DNA of 64,000 bases from Boletus sp. NGJ. Taxonomy: Eukaryota > Basidiomycota > Agaricomycetes > Boletales > Boletaceae. Position 1 is the first letter of the stretch. Every line of letters begins with the position of its first letter. The notes below the pieces were generated by a model that searched no databases, was not told the origin of the DNA, and saw nothing but the letters and a program-made list of their open reading frames with translations. This document shows, in pieces, positions 42,394 through 54,023 of the stretch. The position numbers and the translations under genes were made by a program. The stretch covers positions 310,001-374,000 of the forward strand of contig JAGTXK010000119.1 of assembly GCA_019096195.1 (NCBI GenBank), written 5' to 3'.

Positions 42394-44391
42394 TTATACT
42401 GCTTCTCGCTTCCGAGGGGTTGCACGAAGGATGTCGTCCACCCTGTGATCGAATTAGTAGCTGAGGATATACGACGAACTTGTTACAAACCGAATGATCA
42501 TCTCCGCGGCCTCGGTCGCACTGAGGACAACCTGCTGTTTCAGCTTGTAACTCTCCGTGACGCCAAGAGCCTTCATCGAGCCGATCGTCCCCTCGTTCAT
42601 GTCTGCGAGGGCATGTGAATCAACCCAGGGGGAAGAACTTCGTGAGTACATACCAAGCCCAGCGTCTAACTGACCCTCGTAGTGCGCTGCTCGTAACCGT
42701 GCGACAAGGTCGCTCGAATCGTACCCGGCGTTATCCGCCAAGATCACAGGAATTTGCCTGAGTGCCCGCCCAAATGCCTCTGCTGCGATAGCCTTCTTTC
42801 CCTTGACCTTCCGTGCTGCCTCGTCAACTGCGCAGCTCATCAGCAACTCAGAGCATCCACCGCCAAGGACGATCCGAGTTTCCTTTACTGTCTGTGACAA
42901 CACTGAGAGTGCGTCGTGCAGGGAGCGTTCGGCTTCGTCAACCATCTGGTTCGTGGAACCCCGAAGGACTATGGTGCATGCTTCGCCAGCAGCAACGCCA
43001 GAGAATTTGAGGAGCTACGCCTCTCGATCAGGGAAGGAATTTTATCAAGGGTTTGTCTCATTACCTTGTCCTCGCCGATGATGATCTCCTCGATCAACTC
43101 GCACCTCCCAAGTTTCACAAGATCAGGGCGATCGAACGTGCTCGCAATCTCACCGCCAGTCACGAGCGATAGACGCTCCACGCCCTCGAAATCTGCATGC
43201 TCGATGACCAAGATGCCTTTCTCCGTAAGCAGAGACTCGGGGTAGTTGTATATAAGTTGCCGGTTGATGAAACAATTGATGCCATGGGCTGCGATAGCTT
43301 CTACTTTTGCCTTCATCTTTTCCCGTTCTGCGCGCTCGAGTTCAGCAAGTTTACCCGTAGAATCAACCTTTACACGAGCGCCAAAGACTTTGATCTTGTC
43401 GGTATCCATGGCTAACAACGTTGTCCGTCAGCATGGTAAACTCTGCGGCATGGATGGCTCACAAGTGTTAGCGATCAGGATCTTGACGTTCTCCATTCGC
43501 TTCGGCGAGTTTACCGCAATTGATTTATCAAGAATAAAGCCTGTTATATCGTCAGAGATATGCTCCGTAAACATCAACGAGTATTCCCACCTTCGTCAAG
43601 ATATGAATCAGTTAGCTTACCACCGACCTTTTTGATGATCTGAATGTGCTCAAGGTCTGTCGAGCCCTAGCAGGATCATGTTCAGGCCAAGCTCAAGGTG
43701 ATCTAGAGGGAATAATTCTACCTTCAACCGAAGGACGGCATCGACGGCAAGGTTCGCAAAGTATTCCTTGTCCTGTGAGAGCACTTTTGATGACAGGGTC
43801 GTCCGGGCGATGTTGAACAAGTCTTGACGGAACTGTGCAGTATCGGATCTATGAAGTGTAAAAAAATCACCATGAGACACAAGATATGTACACGACAAAA
43901 AAGACGTACGCGTTATCCACAGCCGCTTTCTGCAACGCGTCCAAAGCAGCCCTGCTCGCAAGCCGATACCCCTCGATGATCGTTTGGGGATGGATTTTCA
44001 TCCCGATCAACTTTTCTGCCTCTCTTAGTAGTTCCGAGGCCAAGACACAAACAGACGTCGTCCCATCTCCGACCTCGTCATCCTGGACTTTTGAGATGTT
44101 GACGAGGATTTTGGCGGCTGCGTTGTCGAGTTGGATGGATTTGAGAATCGTGGCACCGTCGTTAGTCACACTTATGTCTCCCGTCGACGCCGATTGCAGG
44201 ATCTTGTTCATGCCCTTGGGTCCAAGGGTAGACTTGACCAGATCGCCGACGGCGAGGGCGCCAACGAAAGAGGAGAGACGCGCATTTTCAGCCTTTTCTT
44301 CAGTTGCCTGGTAACAACGCGGTCAGCATCGCGCATTTAAACTTGTTTTTTTCGAACTGGTTACCTCGTCGCCGAAAATTCGCATCGACAT
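42394..44391 (-). CDS. CCT2: TCP-1 chaperonin complex subunit beta
   Basis: Subunit of the cytosolic CCT/TRiC ring that folds actin and tubulin. It starts MSMRIFGDE at 44391 (exon 44391-44365), then from 44307 [33 protein letters not shown] and [28 protein letters not shown] holds the ATPase Asp. [16 protein letters not shown] and [18 protein letters not shown] follow, then [18 protein letters not shown], the apical [15 protein letters not shown]-like block and [38 protein letters not shown] and [19 protein letters not shown] end the protein. At least nine exons with introns of about 50-65 bp; length about 525 residues, normal for the family. The frame is intact. The right part of the gene lies outside arm 2, which marks this as the native copy. 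Confidence 0.95.
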
Positions 44392-44785
44392 TGTAATGTG
44401 TTTTGGAGAGAGGTTGATCTTGATACTAGTCCATTAGCAATGGAGTACGTAATACAGAGCACCAATCGATAGCCCACTGCCACTTGAGCTTGGTCTTCCA
44501 ACAGCGTAGACCTACCATCCACACATGCCAATTATCAACTTTTTCGACAATTTAAGACGACGTTCAAAGTGAGTTCACTGTCCTTTACACTAACAACACG
44601 ATAAAAACCAAAAATTAGACTGACACAATGTTGCACATTCATTCCTGTATCTGTATCAGACAGCCTGTTTTTGCCTTATATCGCCCCAAGGAACATCGAA
44701 GACGGACGTGGATATCTACCGAACGTCGACAAACTCTAATTAGATATAATGCAGTTCCTCCACTCGTTCTAGGCAACGGTATGCT

Positions 44786-45925
44786 CTAGTCTGCAGAAGC
44801 CCTCTGAACTGCCTCCCGGACCTTGGCCCCATCCGCAGCCCAAGACGGCCTCGGCAACTTGAACGCATCGCCAACCCGCGCATACGAATTATCGCCCAGA
44901 CGCGAGACCGGTTTAAACTTGGCAATGTCCACCGTCCCGCGCTCGGTTAATATATCCTTGCGGACGTGAACGTATTTCACGTGTGCGAGGACGAGGGTGG
45001 TGGTGCATTTGCCAGAGGTAGGGTCGACGATGGGAGTGGTTTGGTAGAGTTGGCATTCCATGCTGAACGCGCTTTCTTTGATGCGTGAGGCTTTGACATG
45101 GACCTGATCATGCGCGCCGAAAGCCATTCATTCACACGGGGCGGGCAATGAACAACTCTGGATTCTACGCACGCTGGGAAGCTTTGTGAGTCCGCTCAAG
45201 GACCACTCGCTCACATCAGGGGGTGCATCGATTGACGTGGCATTGGCGAGCTCGATAAAGGGTTCGCTGATGATGTTGACGACGAAGCCGCCCGTGCTGT
45301 TCTTGACATTGTTGGTCGTGTCTTTGAGCCTGTCTGGTGCTGCATTGAGGCACGAGAAGGCGACGATGGGGGGCCAGCTGCTCATCTAGATGAATGTCGA
45401 TCGACGTGCGGCAAAAGAAAAAAGGTCATGTTGGGAATCATGTTGAATGCCTGTGACTCACCATTCCGAACCAGCTGTGGCAAACGACGATCAGGATCAA
45501 TTGATGAGGCCGCATTATCGGAACGCAAGGCTGCTACCGCACCTAAACGGGGCCAAGTTCTCGACGCCTTCTTCTGAGATGGTCGAAACGAGGGCGATAG
45601 GCCGTGGAACGACGCCACTGATCATGAGAGCGTACAATTTGCTACCAATTGCATCAAGTTCCGCGGATATGTGTGTACCAGCAATTCACCCGTTAATCGC
45701 GATAGCTTAAACTCTCAAAGGGGGTGATAAAGTTCCTTACTTTGGATCCTCTTCTGCGGTAGCGACGGTTTTCCATCCTTGTTTCTCCCCTTCCATCCAT
45801 TCCCGACCGTCGGGTGTACTGTCGATCTGCTGGCACCACGACCAGGTAGGGTTGGGTGGGTTGGTGTACTTGCTGCCGGAGTCGCGGTCAAAGAGGGGCA
45901 AAGGCTTCTCCTTCCTCTCCTGCGG
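44786..45925 (-). CDS. Flavin reductase-like (FMN-binding split barrel) protein, copy 1
   Basis: Three blocks match copy 2 next door: LPLFDRDSGSKYTNPPNPTW with QQIDSTPDGREWMEGEKQGW (about 45,900-45,760); SWPPIVAFSCLNAAPDRLKD with NVKNSTGGFVVNIISEPFIE and SEWSLSGLTKLPS; and VHVKASRIKESAFSMECQLY to YARVGDAFKLPRPSWA. The pattern (proteins excluded from light, GGFVVNIISE, then a split-barrel edge) is that of the flavin_reduct domain, which binds FMN and reduces it or acts as an oxidoreductase. In the first exon I see no ATG: an in-frame TGA lies just upstream of the PLFDRDS frame, so the start is missing or on a further exon. It may be a weakened paralogue of copy 2. Confidence 0.72.
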
Positions 45926-46548
45926 TGTCGATGGTAGATGGGCTTGAGACGTTCAACAAGTTAGTTCGCGGTCATGCACTGACGAGAGTGGCGCTCCCAC
46001 AACTCTGCTTGGCAGGGATCAGGCTTACCTGGGTTGGCAGAGACGCACTGGGACAGCGACCGGACGACGAGTCGGATGTTACTCGGGAGACCGCTGTGTC
46101 CTCCCAGTCCACGGCCTATGAGAGTGGGCGCCAACCATGGTCAGGGCAGTTCGACACTAAGTCGGTAATAGCCGAAAATGCTACATACAGTACAGTTTGG
46201 GAAATGCTTCAATGTCTCCTACCACACCGGCTTACGACCATGCAACAGAGCACATGCTCACCAACAGATTCTGTCCTTTGTCGACTGTATCGATGCTGAG
46301 ATCCATAACACACTGTAACGATCTCTGGAATCTCGAATGTCGTGAGTTGTCTGTGCATTTTTTTGATCTCACGTTCAACTGCTTTACACCAAAAGTGATC
46401 CCAACTTCGGTGCGGTGATAGTATGTACTGTGGAAGCGGACGGGAAGCCAGGTATGACGTTCTAATAAATTCTATCGCTCAAGGCCCGTATTTATTGTTT
46501 GGTTAGCCTGTCCCTCTAATGGTATCCCTGCCATGCGGATGGGTGTCT
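45926..46548. other. Spacer between the flavin-reductase copies
   Basis: No recognisable gene. The frames here are short and unrelated to the neighbouring family. Confidence 0.3.
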
Positions 46549-47593
46549 CTAGAGCCGCTGGATAGCTTCCTCCACTTTGCTCTCCTCTGTAGCCCAAACA
46601 GGGCGTGGTAATCTGAATGCATCGCCCACGCGAGCGTAGGATATATCTCCCATGCGCGCGATGGGCTTGTATTTGGTGAGATCGATCGTCCCACGTTCAG
46701 TCAGCATATCGTTGCGAACGTGAATATACTTGACGTGCGCCAGCATGAGGGTGCTCGTGCATTCCCCGGTTGTAGGATGGACGATATCAATCGCTTGGAA
46801 GAGTTCGCATTCCATGCTGAATGCGCTCTCCTTGACCCTGGATGCCTTGACGTGTACCTGTGATACATCATGATCAGCCAAGAGTTCTAGATGAGAGACG
46901 AAAATTATGGTACACTGGGTGCTTTGGTCAATCCGCTGATGGACCACTCGTTAAAGCCCGGTGGGGCGTCTATCGACGTGACGTTTGCATTCTGTACGAA
47001 TGGCTCACTGATGATGTTCACTGTGAAGCCCCCCTTGCTGTTCTTGACGTTGTTTGTCGTGTCCTTGATCCGGGTGGGTCCGTTCGAACAACAAAAGGAC
47101 ACGAGGGGCGGTGAGTTGGTCACCTGGACACCAAGCGTTAACAAGTGTACTTGGGCTCATACAATCTGTCTGCCAAAAGGGTGACACACCATGTTGAACC
47201 AGCTGCATGAATGATAGATGAATACGATGATCAATCCACTGTACAGGATCGAGAGGCGATGACTGCTATGCACCTAAAGGGTGCCAAGTTCTCAACGCCA
47301 TCCTCGGCGATGGTGGAAACAAAGGCGATGGGCCTGGGCACGATACCGCTAATCATGAGCGTGTACAGCTTGCTGTGGTACAGCGTTCAACTCGCATCGA
47401 TCCAAGGAGATCAACGAGGGCCTTACAAGCGATCGTACTCTGCGGTGTTGATGATTTTCCATCCTTGTTCCTCTCCTTCCAACCATGCACGGCCAGCAGG
47501 CGTACTGTCGACCGGTTGGCAATAAGACCACGTCGGGTTGGGTGGCTCGGTGAACTTGGATTGCGTGCCATGGTCGAAGGGTGGCAGCGACAT
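46549..47593 (-). CDS. Flavin reductase-like (FMN-binding split barrel) protein, copy 2
   Basis: The start is MSLPPFDHGTQSKFTEPPNP at 47593, followed by GRAWLEGEEQGWKIINTAEY. It splices to KLYTLMISGIVPRPIAFVST and IAEDGVENLAPF, then PPLVSFCCSNGPTRIKDTTN, KGGFTVNIISEPFVQNANVT and GFNEWSISGLTKAPS. It finishes with VHVKASRVKESAFSMECELF, MLAHVKYIHVRNDMLTERGT and EEAIQRL. RPIAFVST and NLAPF are the FMN-phosphate block and the GGFTVNI block is the barrel edge. In fungi such proteins are often annotated as flavin reductase or oxidoreductase of the flavoredoxin type. All blocks are present with a clear start, so this copy looks whole. It is tandem with copy 1 and divergent from the DUF6533 gene, 286 bp away. 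Confidence 0.85.
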
Positions 47594-47879
47594 CGCTTGT
47601 AACTGCTTATCTGCTGAGTGATTGCTGAGTGAAACTCTGAGCTGTTTTCTGCTGATGTTCCCGCGCCCATTGTTGGTAGGAACGCCTTTCCATCCCTGAA
47701 GTGAGTTCCGAGCTCATCCCAAGCGGTTGGATGCTCCACTGGCATCTTGTGATACGCCACCACAGGATGTCGTGAGCGTCCGCCAAGCATATAAAAGAGA
47801 AGCTCAGTCAATGAGATGAAGTACGTGCTCTTTCTTTTTCCTCCTTCCCTACTTCTCCGCTCCGCGACAACGCACGACG

Positions 47880-49718
47880 ATGAGTGACTCGGTCGTAGCG
47901 GATAATTCGTCCGTCTGGTTTCCTACCATAGGGGCCATTCAGCTCGCCAACTGGTGTGATGGTATCTCTCTCTCCATTATCCGCTGACTGTACCATCTAT
48001 CATTCTCATTTCGTCGACTTGCAGTGGCTGCCGTTGCGTTGGTTTGCTATGACTCTGGTACGTGCCTCCCCGAACACGTTTACATATACTGAGCACGCGC
48101 GTGCTCGAAACAGTTCTCATGTTTCCAAGAGAGGTGAGTCCCAATGCACGACGTACGTGAGGTTACTCAGACCAACATAGGTGGAATACGTTTGGGTACG
48201 CCCTCGAGCGATATCGCATTCACGCTTTTGTGCTGAAGGTGGAGCGTTTAGAAAAAAAAGGTGGTCGTTCATGTCAGCATTTTACGTTATTGTGAGTGCA
48301 TCAGAGTCTTCAATTCCGTAACCTGAATCGCACTTTGACCGCCCATGACAGGTCCGTTATTTGGGGATAGCGCTGGCGCTGTAAGCGATCGTCTATTATC
48401 TGAATCGTGTAGTCATCTGACTAGAATTCAGGAGCTTTTGGGCATGTAAGTGTGTTATCTGCCAGGAAGGTATGGTCTGACCGTCGGCGTACAGTCAACG
48501 CAAACATTCCAATGTCACCATTAGTAAGTTTGTAACCCTCTCACGATAAACGTGCGATTGATCTTGCTCTTGTGCTGTAGGCGTATGTTTGACATTCATA
48601 AGTATGCGATCATGGCTAAAGGATTGGTATACTTCTGAATCGCAGATGTAGGAGCAATCCTTGGGCTGGATCCACTTTTTCCGCTGATGTACTTCTGTAG
48701 GTGTTGCCGTCGACAGGCTTGTCAACTTTGGTGTCTTTGTGGACACGATCGTTGGGGATGGTCAGTCCTTGCGACCTAGATGTGACCACGTTCTAACACC
48801 GCATATCCAAGTCATCATGGCCATGCGCATATATGCCATGTACCTGGGTTCGAGGACCGTCCTGGGCCTCTTGGTTGCGATGATATTAGCGAGAATTGGT
48901 GTCGGTCTCGCCATCTCGGTCGTCATCTTTGGTCCACAAAGCGGGATCGCTGGTACGTTTTTCCTCCTTTTTTTCCGCCCACCATTCGAATTTATTAGAC
49001 TGACATTGATCGACACCAAAAAAAAGCGACCGAATGGATCCTTTCTGGAATTTACGTCTGCGGTCCGAGCGTCAACGCAACCAGCTCGCTTCCATTCGCA
49101 TGGGACATCCTCGCTATCGTCGTCAGCTCGCTTTTATTTTTGCTCGCCATGGGACGTTTTCTCAAGGGCGCCCTTGAGATGCGACGGATGTTAAACAGGT
49201 GGAAAATCAACGACTTGATGGGCGTCCTCGCCAGAGACAGCATCGTCTATTTCTTTTTGTACGTTTGCGTTTGCTTTTTTATTTACGTGTTCAATGAGGC
49301 GTGGGCTGATCCGGGATGCAATTGCTTAGAAACTTGCTCGCGACGGTCTTGTTGATGATCGCTGTCTGGGGTGTCCCGAACAACGTACGTCGTGTCCCTG
49401 TTCCCGTCCCATCTTATTCCATTCCATCCATCTGATCCCGTTTCACTGACGTGACTGTGCCTTCACGACCAGTCGTCCTTCTTCGCCGTCATCTCCGCAT
49501 ACAGACAAAACGAAATGTCTGTGCTCATTCCACGCTTGGTGATCAGCTTCCGGGAAAACTATGATCAGGACCGTCAACCGAGCCATCACGGTGGGGATCC
49601 GGCGTGGCGGACGGACCGGAGTGAAATGGTGTTTGGGAGACGGACGACGACGACGGACAATCTTGAGATGCGGACCTTGGATCAGGGAAAGCCGTCGGGC
49701 GTGGAGGCGTCTGCTTAA
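47880..49718 (+). CDS. DUF6533-type multi-pass membrane protein
   Basis: Starts MSDSVVADNSSVWFPTIGAI, then NWLAAVALVCYDS, VLMFPRE, VEYVWGGAFRKKRWSFMSAF and VRYLGIALAL over several tiny exons. This is the DUF6533 layout: a helix ending in YD, then E-VWxxxW and a RYxxL helix. Further helices are VIMAMRIYAMYLGSRTVLGL with ISVVIFGPQSGIA, SLPFAWDILAIVVSSLLFLL, and NDLMGVLARDSIVYFFLNLL with TVLLMIAVWGVPN. The last exon gives PRLVISFRENYDQD, the conserved PRLhhSLRE end, and a Ser/Arg-rich tail to SGVEASA. About seven membrane spans. The family is abundant in mushrooms and of unknown role. Confidence 0.82.
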
Positions 49719-49900
49719 CATATGGGCAGAGGTTTTTTGGTTGTCGGTAACCCAAACTTGTTGGTGAGCGTGGGTGGGTTGTAGTCTATGATATAGTACA
49801 ACAAAAAAGTGGAGTTTCCAATTTCACCCAGTCCATATCGACATAGTAAAGGACCGTAGCCGGACGTGGGCATCAAATCCACGGAGCCAGTATTGCCCTT

Positions 49901-51466
49901 CTACCCTGCCGCCTGTGTCCGTTCCAACCGCTTATCAACAGCGACAGGGCGCCCATGGCTCGAATGGGCCAAATCAGAAAACCTGTTCTCGCGCATCCGC
50001 GTCAACAGCTGGACGAGTATCAGCGGCGTCACCACGCCCGCGCCCTCCGTCTTCCCTGGTTGTTCCTCCGACCCTGCAGCAGGCGTCCCCGTGCGACTGT
50101 GGCTATGACTAAGGCTCCCGCTCCTGCTCTCCGAGAGCGTCCGTTTCAAGCTCCCCCTTGTCGACGACGGTGTCTGCGTCTGCGTCTGTGGGACTTGGAG
50201 GGACGCACCGCTCGCATCCCCGTCTTCCCGATAGCGTTCCCACGCAGAATACAGCGAGATCATCTCTTGCGCGATCGTGGCGACGAGAGACATGGACACG
50301 TTCAAGCCTGCGAAAAAACCAATGATGTCCTGCGGCTTCTTGGATTCGGTGGATGAGATGGACGCTTGGCGGGAGGATCGACGGAGCGGGCTGGTGTTGG
50401 CGTCGATGGGATTGGCGGAATTCGAGGGTGATTTTTGGAGGACGAAATCTCGTGTGGGGGGGTGGAGGACAAGCGTGAGGTAGAGGGCTGTGATGGTGAG
50501 GAGGTGTGGGGGGTACAAGAGACAGAGGTCGGATCGGTAGGTATCGTTGATGATGGACCTAAGGGTCATCTTGAGTACTGTCTTGAAATACCAACAAAAT
50601 TTGAAAGAAAGGAGGAGCGTGGCCCCACCATGCGAGTTGGAGTGCATCATCGCTCAACTCCAGTTGCCCATCCCCAGTGCCCCAATACCGCGGTCCGTCC
50701 TCGGCCTCTGCGCCTACTTCCCCCGCCTCAGCGATCGAATCGCTTCTGCTTTCTTTCTTACACAATGCCGTGAGCGTCCGGTAGGGATGGAAGATGGTCA
50801 AGTCGCACTCCAGATCAGCGACGAGGTAAAACTCCATTTCCGCCAGCTTCGAATTGTCAGAGGGAAACGACTTGACCCCATAAGGTTGTTCTGCATACCA
50901 AAAATGCGCGCCATTGAGACACGTCGATTGCACCACGGAAGAAAGGAAGACAAAAAGAGGAGAAGACGTACGACTAAAGAACAAACGGGCTTCCGCGACT
51001 ACATTCTTGATATGTACGGGCGACTCTTCCGCTTTCCCAGCGACATAACAACATGCAGCAATGACGATAAACGGGTCGGTCTCGCAGTACGCGTTCTTGA
51101 TGTAAAACCTGCGAAAGAAGACGATCGCCGTTGCAATCACGCGTTGTCGGAAATTCAGCTTCTTGCCGAGCTTTGTGATGACTGTGGTTTTCAAACAAAG
51201 CGTCCCAGCGTCCGGTATGCATATCGTTTAGATGCCCCCCACTGTGGAGAGATTTTTTTTGACGCACCATTGGCGAAGAAGATGGAAAAGTATGTCAAAG
51301 TATTCCGGGTCGTCGACGTATCGGAGGTCGTCTGCGCGAGCTTGCTGGAGTGTTGCACGGTCAACGATCCATCGCTTGCTAACACGGTCCGGTGAGCTAC
51401 TTTTCTGCGTGAGGACTTGACTCAACCCGCGCACTAGTGTGAACTTGCCCAAAAGTCGGTAGCCAT
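49901..51466 (-). CDS. SSN8: Cyclin C, Mediator kinase-module cyclin (one apparent 1-nt frame break)
   Basis: Starts MATDFWASSHY at 51466 and splices to KRWIVDRATLQQARADDL. After the second intron come VITKLGKKLNFRQRVIATAI, VFFRRFYIKNAYCETDPFIV and ACCYVAGKAEESPVHIKNVV, which form the first cyclin fold. DNSKLAEMEFYLVADLECDL, TIFHPYRTLTAL, ALQLAWFIINDTYRSDLCLL and HLLTITALYLTLVLHP form the second. The long Ser/Gln-rich tail (SLKRTLSESRSGS) ends LERTQAAG. Cyclin C pairs with Cdk8 in the Mediator kinase module. At a T4 run (51,286-51,289 on this strand) the frame shifts by one: DILFHLL is read where the family expects an ...IFFANVI continuation, and one T fewer would give DILSIFFAN. This looks like an assembly indel rather than gene loss, since all else is conserved. 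Confidence 0.9.
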
Positions 51467-51757
51467 GAACCTGGAACAGGCGTATTCCCCAGAGGTCTAC
51501 TTGGATATTAACGTGTGGCAGCTTAAGAGTGCGTTCGGTCTTAGATGTTCTTTCTCACGGACTCTGACGAGCTTTCTTACGTAACAAAAAGTGTTTGCAT
51601 CCAAGATCTAGTCTTAGTTTGTACTATGTACAGCACTCAAAGTTTAGAGAATATAGGCCATGCTTACGAGTCGTGCGCCATCTCGATTACATCGTTTATA
51701 AATCGTGACGCGATCCGCTCTCTGTTAGCAGTGCCAGTGTGGCTTGCAAGGGTTTAG

Positions 51758-53117
51758 TCAGAGCTTGGTTGAAGTATCAACGGGAGTAAGAAGTTTGCGC
51801 CAAACGTCGAGAAGAACCCGACTCAGTTCTGCCGGTATATGCTGGGGGATCTGGGACGACGGAACAATCAGCAGATACTCCTGACCGGACATACCCTGAA
51901 CAGACCAAGTGCCCCATGCCTTCGATACGACTCACCACCCGAATGCATCTCCCCGAGGCCGGGTCTACAAGAGCGTCTTGTATCTCACGAGGTCTGTCAT
52001 CCGTCACCTTCAAGTTACAGTCAATCGAGGCACTCATACTTACATGTAGTCGTTCTTGTCACCAAAAATCACCCGCAACGGGGGTCATTGCGGACAACTT
52101 ATTCAACGACTCGATGCCCCTCTGGGGACCTGTCACGTCCCTGTACATGGTCTGGGAGAGATCACACATTGAGTCTTGCAAAACGCGAGAATACCCACCG
52201 CTTCCTCTTCTCGTGAGCATGCTAGAGTCACTCCGTGATTCTCTAGTCCATGTTCGACTCCTTCGCACGTCCTCAGTCCATGTTGCTGTGCAACGACAGT
52301 CTTGTGTCAATTCTTCCCAAAAGTATCATAACAGAAAAGGAATCACCACGTATCTGTCCAGGACGTCCGGATCCCAAAATGTTCTTTGGCGGAAATATCT
52401 CGATGCGCTCTGGCGACTGGGCCACACGTCGCGCCGTTCATATGCACCATTGATGAGATTGTCTCGTAGGCCCCGTAACTTGTCCATCCCTTCAGGGCTC
52501 AGCAAAGGCTCGACCAAGATCAGGGCACAGAAGTGAATTGTAGGCACGAGCGTCGGCAAGATCGATCTGGAGATCCCGTTGAACAAATAAGCGTGCACGC
52601 GATCAGGTCAAAACGGACATGCCCACGCCTCCAAGCGAATGTCCGATCCCAACAAGTTTTTCGCGCCGAAAATCGACCGGGGTGTGAAACGTCGGGCCAC
52701 GTAGCATGAAACGATGCGTTGCTTCGGCATATTTTTCGCATCCAACTGGACATGACCAAACCGCATTAACGATCTGAGACGGGGTGTGGCAGACTCACAG
52801 TTACGGTAACATGGGGGGCGTTGGAGCGCGCGATCGTTTAGTATGGCGGATTCGCCGTGATTGGGACACTCGATGACCCATGCACACTTGATTTTCGGAC
52901 CAATGGGGTGACTTCGATACTTTTGTATGTCCTCGAAGAGATGATGCAAAGTGGGCTCCCATGTTTCCTTGTGAAAGCTGGTAGAGTGTAAGAGGATCAG
53001 TGTGAATGCGTCACGGTCATCCCAGCTCGCCTCGAAGTCTGCGAGCCAGAACTGTTTGGCAGTGATATAGCACGAGTAGTCTATATCGGGTTCGAGGGTG
53101 AACTGACGCTGGAGCAT
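51758..53117 (-). CDS. Alpha/beta-hydrolase fold protein
   Basis: Starts MLQRQFTLEPDIDYSC at 53117. Blocks in order: DAFTLILLHSTSFHKETWEP (the oxyanion HxxxF strand), KIKCAWVIECPNHGESA, then VGIGHSLGGVGMSV, the nucleophile elbow GHSLGG with the catalytic Ser. FCALILVEPLLSPEGMDKL and RRDVWPSRQSASRYFRQRTF with WDPDVLDRYV form the cap. PREIQDALVDPASGRCIRVV with IEGMGHL carries the catalytic His. The last exon gives IPQHIPAELSRVLLDVWRKL and ends at 51758. Fungal relatives are soluble hydrolases of unknown substrate, some placed in peroxisomes; no clear targeting signal is seen. Several introns of 50-65 bp. The substrate cannot be predicted. Confidence 0.8.
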
Positions 53118-53560
53118 TAGTATAGGTTAGAGGGACAATGTTGGGTCAGCATAGCACTGATTCGAAGATGGATATGGGATGCGGAGATGTGCGGCACGAG
53201 CTAGGCCAGAGGCGGCAAGGAGCTTGCAGAAATTAGTGCTCAATCCTCGTTTGAGGTTTGGGTTTGCCTGCGCGGAGGGTAACCGTGTCACCGTGGGTCC
53301 CAGCTTTTCTCCCCCCTTGCCCAACGGTATGATGTATCGACTCAGACAGTGCAACTTAGGTGCACGGGGTTGATGTCAGCATTGTTAAGCGAGTCCATGG
53401 TTGTCGTGGTCGTTGTTGAAGCCGCGTCAGAGGGAGATTCACACCAACGAAACGTGCCACCTCGCCGCACTCGTCCAGGTCTGCCAACGCTAAACACGAT
53501 GTCATGGATCAATCTCGACAGTTCAGTTAGGCTCAGCTCACACGACTACAGGTAACGGCT
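53118..53560. other. Spacer before the membrane-protein array
   Basis: No gene recognised. The array's repeated upstream segment begins near 53,560. Confidence 0.35.
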
Positions 53561-54023
53561 TCGAGCCAAGCTGGCGACAGCGCGGCATACATGTAGAGGT
53601 GGCTATCGCTGTGGAGGTTTTGTTTCTTCATGCATTCGGAGAAGCTCTCTGACACTGTTCTGACAACTGCCAGAGCAGTTCCGGAGGGTTTCAGTAATCA
53701 CTGTGAGTCGGTCTATTGGCCATAAAACAAGCCTTGTGCAAGTTGTAACACCCAGCTGTGCATACTGAAGTTCTCATGGCGTCAGTCCGATAGCGGAAGA
53801 AGCGAACCCGCTTACGACGTTCGGAATCCCTTGGTTCATAAGGTAGTCGTCCAACATCTGACACCGTCTGACATCCACTAATGTTTCATGATCGGGGTGA
53901 AACGGATCGTTTGACACAACCGCCGGCCAAACTTCGTAGGGGCGTGCGACTACAGCAATTCGCATATTAGAGCATATGGGCATGTATTTCTCATCTCACT
54001 CAGACCTCCCATACACCTCTAAC

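Larger units (their letters stand above)
37104..42970 (-). repeat. Arm 2 of the inverted segmental duplication (native side)
   Basis: Reverse complement of arm 1 (13389-19510). The left end lies inside the last PMT1 exon and the right end inside a CCT2 exon, at TCCTTCGGGGTTCC. Both genes continue intact beyond, so this is the source context. The spacer to arm 1 is 17.6 kb. Confidence 0.92.
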
